DNA of 64,000 nt from Todiramphus chloris collaris (taxonomy: Eukaryota > Chordata > Aves > Coraciiformes > Alcedinidae): positions 1,621,849 through 1,685,848 of the forward strand of contig JANVCC010000011.1 in assembly GCA_025345505.1 (NCBI GenBank). Direction: 5' to 3'. Position numbers and translations under genes: made by a program. The notes under the pieces were generated by a model. The model was not told the DNA's origin. It saw only the letters and a list, made by a program, of their open reading frames with translations, and searched no databases. Of this stretch, positions 49,101 through 58,100 are shown piece by piece. The first letter of the stretch is position 1; each line of letters begins with the position of its first letter.

Positions 49101-52100
49101 GTTCTTATCAGTGCAGTGCATGTTCCAGCTCACTTGCGTAGCTTTCTTTTGTCACCCCATCATTGTATCCAGCCCTGAAAAATGATTGTTTAGTGGTTTG
49201 TGTTAAGTACTCCACGGAGTGAGAAGTACATTCTTGTGCATTGCCATTTACTTGGGCTTTGTAGTTTAATAATCGGAGCTGCTGAATTTTTCAGTAAATA
49301 ATGAATATTATGTAGGTCTTGTGCATTGATCTTTTTGAGTGGCACCCCGTACTCTCATTGCTCAGATTTGTTTTCTTGAGTCCGCTTACTACATACAAAA
49401 TTTGTCTTTCTAATTAGGTTCTCATAAAACCAAAGCCAGTGACATTTCAAGCAACAGTTGTGAGTGAACAAACTAGGCAGCTGGTGACTGAAACGTTACA
49501 GCAGGCATCAAGGGTAGCAGAGACAGGAAACTCGTCTCTTCCAGAAGTGAAAGAAGAACCACAAACCTACACTGAAAGCAGCTCTTCTTCTACAGAGTCC
49601 TCCCAGAGCTCCCAAGGTATGTATTAGTGTCACATAAACCACGAATGGACTGTCTTCCAAACATGCTGGCTAGTTTCATATAACTCAACTGTGTCTCCCT
49701 TTGGCACAGGTTTCCACCCAGTCTGTTAGTACCGATCACTACTCTTGTGGCTGTATTTATCTTTATGAGCTATTTACCGTATGCCTCCATTTCCTATGTG
49801 AAAAGTGGGGATAATGATTTCTTTCTGGACTGATTTGCTGTTCTAAGGTTTGTGGCCTGCAGCCTGTTCCCTCTTTTTTGGGGAATTTGCCAGAGGCAGG
49901 CAGTGTGGGCAGGTTGTTTTGTTTTTTTTTTATGACACCTCATGCTCTGCCAGCCTCTTTTTTGAGTGTGTTGAAGTATCCACTGCATGACTTAAATCTG
50001 TCATGTGATAAACATAAATATTGGTCATTTCATAGGCACATATATGTTCATCAGGACATATATCAGACATGCAGTCCTGATAGGGGTGCTGCTGTAGCTT
50101 CAAGCCAAGATATGGATGCAGCTTTTTGTGTGGTAGAGGAGTATAAATGATAGGTCATAAATAACATCCAGCCTTTAAGCAGGGCATGACTGAAGGATTT
50201 GTCACTGTGTGAAATAAAAGCAAGTGTGTCTCAGTGAAATGTGTACTTCTGTACCTTTCAATGACCTTTCAGTGTTGGCACAACCTGATTGCTGAGTTAC
50301 TCGGGGTAGTGTAGAGAGTCGTGGGAGATTGGAAATTCCCTTGGAGTAAATTCAAGTGAAATGACAGCAAACGACTAAGTAATTTGTCAATTTTACTTGA
50401 ACTAAGAAGCATTGTATGTACTCTAGGAAAGCCTTGGTTTCTAATGCCTTAAAGGTGAAGTTCTGAAGATTCATCAAATTTATCAAAGTTTAGGAACTGT
50501 TACTTCAGAATATTGAATACGTCTTGATCCCCTGAACTGCTAAAACCTTCTAAATATTCAACGTACAAAGAAACCTGCTGAACTTGGGTTCTTCAAAGTT
50601 TTTACAAACAACTAAGATATAAGATTTTTTTTTTTTTTTTTTTTCTGGAAACTATCAGCAGTTGTTTACTTCAAGTGCAATTGTAATAAAAACTGAAGTA
50701 TGGCAGAATGAGTGTGCAGTGTTCAAAACGCTAATGGATAAGGAGTTACCTAGTCTGATTTTTGAACTATTGCCCTGCTTTAAAGCAAGAAGTTGGACAA
50801 GAGACTTCCATCCCAGAACGGTTTTGTGATGACTGGCTGTGCCTTTGCTTTTTTGCAAACAGATTCACAGCCTGTAGTCCATGTGATTGCTTCAAGAAGT
50901 CAAGATTGGTCAGAACATGAAATTGCTGTGGACACAAGCCCTACAATAATTTACCAGGATGTATCCAGTGAATCTCAGTCAGCTACTTCCACGATAAAAG
51001 CTTTACTGGAACTTCAGCAGACAACAGGTGTGAAAACACATGTGGTTGTTTAGAAGTTCAAAGCTTATTACTTAAGTAGCAGTTTGTAGTAAGTTTTGTA
51101 ATTGAAAAGCACCTATCTTGAATCATCTTAATTCCTTTCTTCTTATCCTGTAACAGTTCATTTGAATCTATTATAAAGTGTTCGCTATCTATTTAATTAA
51201 ACTTTTGCATTTATATTGGAGGTTTATTTTATGATGGAGGTTTATATATTGGAGGTTTATTTTCTGGTTTTCTCTTCTAAAGCAGTGAAGGAGAAGTTAG
51301 AATCGAAGCCAAGGCAGCCTACCATTGACTTGAGCCAAATGGCTGTCCCAATCCAGATGACCCAAGAAAAGAGGCATTCTCCAGAAAGTCCCTCAATTGC
51401 TGTAGTAGAGTCGGAATTAGTTGCTGAATATATCACAACTGGTAAGTGACTAAGATAGCGTGATGATGGTTTTTGCAGTCTGGGAATGTAATTTGGGAGT
51501 TTTCATACAATGAGTTTCATTTTTGTGTTTTTACTGTAAGTTGCTGTAGAAGAAATGAGTCTTCTACTCATCAGACTCTGTGCCGGGGACAGAGATTGCC
51601 TCTGCTTTTCTGGGGTGTAGTGGAGAATGTTTCTAACTGAAACAAAGGGTTGTTGCTTCACAACATCCTAGTTGAATAGATTTTCTGTTCCCTAATCTAA
51701 TGGCGAGGACAGACTGTCCCACTTTAAGGAAAATGTCTAGTAAGGAAAAAGTAGAAAGTGAAGTTACAGGAACTGTATACTTTGTACATATCAAGAGTCA
51801 GACTTTGAGTTAATTTAACCCATATTTGCAGAATGTTACTTGCTTACCATAACTAAGTGGGTTTTTAAGTCAGGTGTGCATTTACTGGGTTCATATAGTC
51901 CCTGTTTCTCTGTTTGTTAGAAGGCTTTACACTGATAAATTTGCACTTTTTAAACAAATTATTCAAATCTAAATTATGGTTGGTATTTAGCTTTTAACTT
52001 TTTAATCTCTTGACTTCTCCTGTCTGGTTGTCTTATTTTGTGTAAGTCCTTGACTCCCGCATCTCTCTGGTGCTCCCTGCTACCCCAGAATATTAGATGT

Positions 52101-55100
52101 GCGTCACTTCCCATAGCTACATAAGAGGATCAAAGCACTCATTTTCCCTTTTTTTTAGTGAAGTTCATATTCTTGCTCTCCCTACTTTATTTGGAAAACG
52201 AAAGCAAAAATGTGTTGAAAATCTCCACTGGAAAAGAGGAATAAAGCTTGATTATGTTAAATTGTATAAGTACATATCTGTAACTTTAGTGGTTTTAGTG
52301 TGAAATGAATCTGATATTTTGGCTTTTCATTTGCCTGCTCTGTACCTCCTCCCTTTGCTTCCATCCCTTGTATGGTCTAAATTTAAATTGTGTGAAGTTG
52401 GAGCTGGGGGGGTTGTTGTTGTTCTTTTAAATAGCACTTACTGTATCTGGCTTCAATTTTGAATGTTTGAGTCATGCTCCCTTGGATCTCTCTTAAATTG
52501 AAAAGTACGATAAATAGTGTTAAAGTGATCTCCAATTAAGTCAGTTATCTTCACTGACACAGATACTGTGCATTGGAGCTTCTCTTCAAGGTTCCAGTTT
52601 TTGCTGGGTCTTGCTGTAAAAGTTGATGTTAAATAGAGCCCTTTGTATGGAGGACAGGAAATTACAGTTGGTATCCTTGTAGATTTAAGTCCTCTTCAGC
52701 ATCTTAGAAGCCATATGAAGTACAAAAGTTGAACATTTCCCTGAGCTATGATTACTGTTTGAAATACTGGGCTTTTTGTAACTGTTGAATTGATACACAG
52801 GGATCTACCAGAGAAGTACAGTCTGCTGTGGCCTGACTAGCAACAGTTTCCGCTACAGCACAAAAAACTTGTTATTTTGCTCTTAGATTTTTGCCCTTTC
52901 TCCCAGTTTCTGTGGACACTGCCAGGGAATGCAATTCATTGAGTGGTTTGTTGGTTTGTTTGTTTGAATTTGTTCTCAGGATTCACCATATAAATTCAGT
53001 AGTAAGATGGTAAACAGTCCATAATCTGATGTGAAATCTCCTGCATGCGCCTAGACTGAAGAATTAGGCACATTTTATACAGGAGCTGGGATTAAGCACG
53101 TGCTTCCTCGTGAGGTGAAGGGAGCGGTTCGCACATCTTAGTGTCACCATTTTTTGTCTGTCTGCAGACTCAGGAAGACAACACTGTATTGGTTCACATT
53201 CGGAAGAATATCTACAGAACCATATAGGTTAGAAATTTTATTTTTAAATGAAGTTTTTAATTATGCAGGAACTGTTGGGGGATATCCACGATGAAGCTGG
53301 CACAGCATGCAGGCCGGTATTGGTGTAATCCAACTCCTTTCTTGGAGCAGGAAAGTAAAATTAATTCAAAATACAACCTTTCTTTTAACTTTCAGGGAAG
53401 TCACTGGAAACTCTTTAATTTATGTTACAGCTGAATTTAAACTTTGCTTGTTCTCCTTCAGTTATTAGTTCTTTGTAGCTAAAAAGTTAATTAAAACAAG
53501 TATTTACATGTTAGTGTGAACAGGCATAATTTAGATTCATGTCTTATCAGTGACTGCAATATAGAATGGTTTGTGTTTTTTTCAGCAGAAGATTGTTTCT
53601 CTGTCAATCCACTATTTAATTACAGAGCCATCATCGTAGCTTCATAACTCATGCTGGATCTGTTCTAAGAAGTGACATAGACCCATAACAAGGTCTTCAT
53701 TTTTTGGTCTGTGATTTCTGATCAACCTCACTTGCTTTAATATCCAAACATTTTCTAATGGCTACTCTTTCAAATTTAGCCTATGCTCTGGAGAGTATTT
53801 CTTGCAGTTGAGCCGTGGTAGAAATTCAGTGAGCAAGGCTTGCTGTTCTTAATTGCAGTCAATTGTGCAGGTGCTTCTGACAGGGTCAAAACCACAGAAT
53901 AACTTGTGCTCTACAGCTGGTGCTATATGAAGAACCCAGCTGAAAATCGAATAATGAATTCTGCTTGCAAAGTAGGTGTGTTGGGAGAGGGAGGTCAGAG
54001 GAGGTTTGGATCAAGCCTGATTATTTAGGAAACAGAGACGAAAGCAAAACCCCCGAGTTGTTACTTTTAAGAGGCTTCTCAGAATAGATCTACACCTTAA
54101 GGTTGAAGCTAGCATACAGTAAAAGATGTTTTTCTTACTCAGATCTTTATTTCAGTCATACGTGCTTGCAGTTGAAGCTTAAATGCAAAGCAGGTAGTTG
54201 AAGTTACTGCAGTTAGTTCTGGAGAAGTGCCACTGATATCTTTACTTCCAGTCAGCCATCGGTCCCAGCCCCACCAGCAGTCATCTCAGCCCCAGAGGAC
54301 TCTGCTGCAGCATGTGGCTCAGTCGCAGACAGCAACGCAGACTTCTGTTGTGGTGAAATCTATCCCTGCATCCTCCACAGGCGCAATTACCCATATCATG
54401 CAGCAGGTTGTACCTTTTCTTTTCCCAGCAGTCTATAAACAGCTGTAGGTTACATGAATTATATAGGACATGGGCTTGTTATGAGTGATTATATCATGTT
54501 GCTGTGACTGAAAATGCTCAGAGTAAGGGCAAATTAATAATTTTAATATTGCCTGTTTTGATGGTGCGGGTGGTGGATTAAAAGGGAAGCAGTTAATGAG
54601 ATTACTTGAGACTGTTATGTAAGAGGTATTAACAGCCACTGTGGAAAAGATGTGCTTCTGGAGGAGTTCTTGCTGTCTGTATGTCATCGCTTCAACAGCA
54701 ACAAGCTACTTTTTTCTCTATGTTGTAGTACAAGGACCTAGGCTCTTTAGATTATGTTGAGGTTAGTGTAAGGGGAAGACGGATGAAGCAGAACCTGGTC
54801 AGTACACAGAGCATGCGGTGTCTTTTACATTTGAAGAATTTAGTTTGTGAACAGGAAAGCTTCTCTGAATCAAGGAGTAACATCATACTTCGACCAGTAT
54901 CATGAGGATCCCAAATACCACAAACTGCACTGATTGTATGAAGTGAAATCTTACTGAAGCCATTCTGATGCCTTTGTTCAAGAACTGCTCGGCTCTGTAA
55001 TGCTGTAACTTCAGCTGTGGGCCAGGACAGTACTGTGTTAGGTTACAAACCCACTGCAGAGAATGTGTTTTCACAGGCGTGAGTAGGCTGCTTCATCTTG

Positions 55101-58100
55101 CTAAGGCCATTTATTAATATGTTTATACCATGGTATACAAAGCATGAGCTCCTGCTCCCTCAGATACCTCAAAAATCAAATAATGTTTGTGCAGTGCCCA
55201 AGAAAAATTGCAGTAAAATTGTGAGAAAGGAAAGAAGGAGAAGAGAGAATCTCTGTTGAAATAGAGTGTAGGCTGTAGGTGGATGGGGAGCTGCAGAAGA
55301 AATCTCAGAGAAGATGACTAAGCTCTCAGGCAGAATAAGAATTTATTGTGTAGAGAGACTCTGGCTTTAATGAGGGAGCTGCTAGTTCAACGACCTGCTA
55401 ATTCCTCCTGCTTCATATCCAGCTGCCATATGACCTCAGGGGCTTTGAACCTTAGTATGACACACACAAGGGCTACGTAGTCTCCACTGAGGATTAGTCA
55501 CACAATTAATGTTGTCACAGTTAAAGTCATAGAGACGTACCAGATTTTAACATGATAAAAAAAGCTACTGATTGTTTATATATTGTAGAATCTTTGTATA
55601 AGGGTATCACTTATTACGTGAATTGTGGATCTGTAATGGTAAAGTAAGTTAAAGTAGTCCAATTGAAACATGAAAAATAATTTTTATTTTGTGCTTTCTT
55701 ACTTCTTTTTTACTAACTTGCTTTAACTTCTTCTTATTAAGGCCTTAAGCAGTCACACTGCATTTACCAAACACAGTGAACAGCTTGGAACTGAGGAAGG
55801 AGAAGTGGAAGAGATGGACACCTTAGATCCTCAGACTGGCCTGTTTTACAGATCTGCCCTGACACAATCACAGGCACAAAAACAGCAGAAACTGAGTCAG
55901 CCACAGCTGGAACAGACTCAACTGCAAGTGAAAACTCTGCAGTGTTTCCAGACTAAGCAGAAGCAGACAATCCACCTGCAGGCCGATCAAATCCAGCACA
56001 AACTCCCACAAATGCCCCAGCTTTCTATAAGGCATCAAAAGCTAACCCCCCTGCAGCAAGAGCAAGCACAGACCAAACCAGATGCACAGCACCCCCCACA
56101 CCACATGATGGCCAAAGAAAGGCAACTCCCTACCTTAGTGGCACAGCCACAGCAAACTGTAGTACAGGTGCTTGCAGTAAAAACCACACAGCAGCTGCCC
56201 AAACTGCAACAGGCACCAACGGCACAAAAAATCTACGTGCAACCCCAACCCCCCCAGAGTCAAATGCAGCTACCTGCCTCTTCAGAGAAACAGCCAGCAA
56301 GCCAGGTAACGGAATATTGATAGCATGCAAAATACACGTCGCTGTTCAAGGAAAAAAAAAAAAAAAATCAAAACACCAACCCTGTTGCTGTAGCAGTGTT
56401 TTGTCCTGGCAAGAGAGAACTCCTCATTCCGCTGGTATTAATTACCCCATCAGAAGGTTGACACTAGGAAAGAGAAGCACATGTTATAGGGGAAAAGAAA
56501 AAAAAAATCCATAGAGCTCACAAACGTGTTTTGTTGGACAGTTTTTATGAATTTCTGCCACCACTGGTGCATGGAATTTGTCCCTAATTATTTTCTTTTA
56601 ATTTTTAGATATGACACATTATTAATTTCCATTCCCGTAGCACTTTTTATTTCTTTGGAAATAAAGATGAATACACTGCAGTCTCCTAAGCCTCTCCATT
56701 GTACATCTTCCTTTGTAGTTTACATCTTTCTGAAGTTATAGGGCTTTCATGTACAGGAGTAATTTGATTTTCTTTGGGAGGGGAAAATGTAAAGACTGAG
56801 GAACCTGGGGGGAAAAAGAAAAAGTATTGTAATTAACTCCAGAAAAGTACAATTTTTAATTTTTTTTTAGCCCTTTCAGGAATACATGTGAAAACAAGAG
56901 GGTTAACAAACATCATATGGGGATGTAAATCCCAAAGGAAAATGAGGCTGCTGTGGTATTATACTGCTACAATCCTTATCTAGCAGCCTAAAAAGCTGCT
57001 TTTCCCCAGGCTTCAATTAACTGTTACCATATCGTTGCTAATTCCTTTGTTAAAACACTGAGTTTCAACTGTCTTCCTAATAGCAAGTATGTTGTTTGTG
57101 CCATACTGTCCTTGGAAATATTGATTAGATTTTCAATAAATAAAAAACCAAATAAATCTAGCTGTAACATGCACAACAAAAATTTGATTTTCAGGTGCAG
57201 CATCCAATTATAACACAAGGATCCTCTGTTACAAAGATAACTTTTGAGGGGCGTCAGCCTCCTTCTGTTTCAAAGGTAGCAGGTGGCAGTTCTGTGCCCA
57301 AACTGGCGTTGCCAGTTACCAGCCTATTTCCCACGCAGGCATCCGTGAAGACAGCAGTAGCAGATATTTTGAGAGTGTCTATGGTGGAATCTCAGATTGA
57401 AACAAACACAGAACACGTGATAGTGGATCCCCCAAACAAGGCCATGTCCACTAGTAAACTGGCTAGCGAAGCAGAGTCGTCACCTTGTACCCAGGTGCCG
57501 AGGGTGACTGCAGTAGGGATGACGGCAACTTCCATCCCCCAGCAACAGACACGTACAGAATCCAGTTCAAGTCCTGCTGTTGGTCCTACTTTAACAGAGA
57601 GGAAACTCGATGCACAACGAATGCCTACAACAAACCAGTTTATACACATTCAGAACATATCACAAAAGAAAGCTGAAGAGAGTTCATCAGAAATTATTAT
57701 CCAGGTAAGAGAAGACCAGAGCAAATAAGGCAAAGGTTGAGCAGGGCAAACTCGTGTCTAATTTGATAGTACCAACTGAACAATGTTCAAGTATTTTTGG
57801 TTTCCTTCCCTAGTTTTTGGTTCTTTTTCTACTCCTATAAAGGATTACTGCTACAAAGTGTGCAGCTCTTAAATCGAGCTCGAGTTTCTCTAGTGCTGTA
57901 TCACTCACTGTCCTCAGTGTCCTCCTTTCTTTTTCTGTGAAGAAAACAAACCAAGCGCATCTAATTTTGCAGAGTACTTTTATTCAAAATGCTTAAAATG
58001 TGACCTTCAACATTTAATATGGAACTATGATCTCAATTTTTTTTTTTTTAATAGCATCTCTTAATGTTACCTCTAAGCACAAAAAATGGGAAGTATTTGT

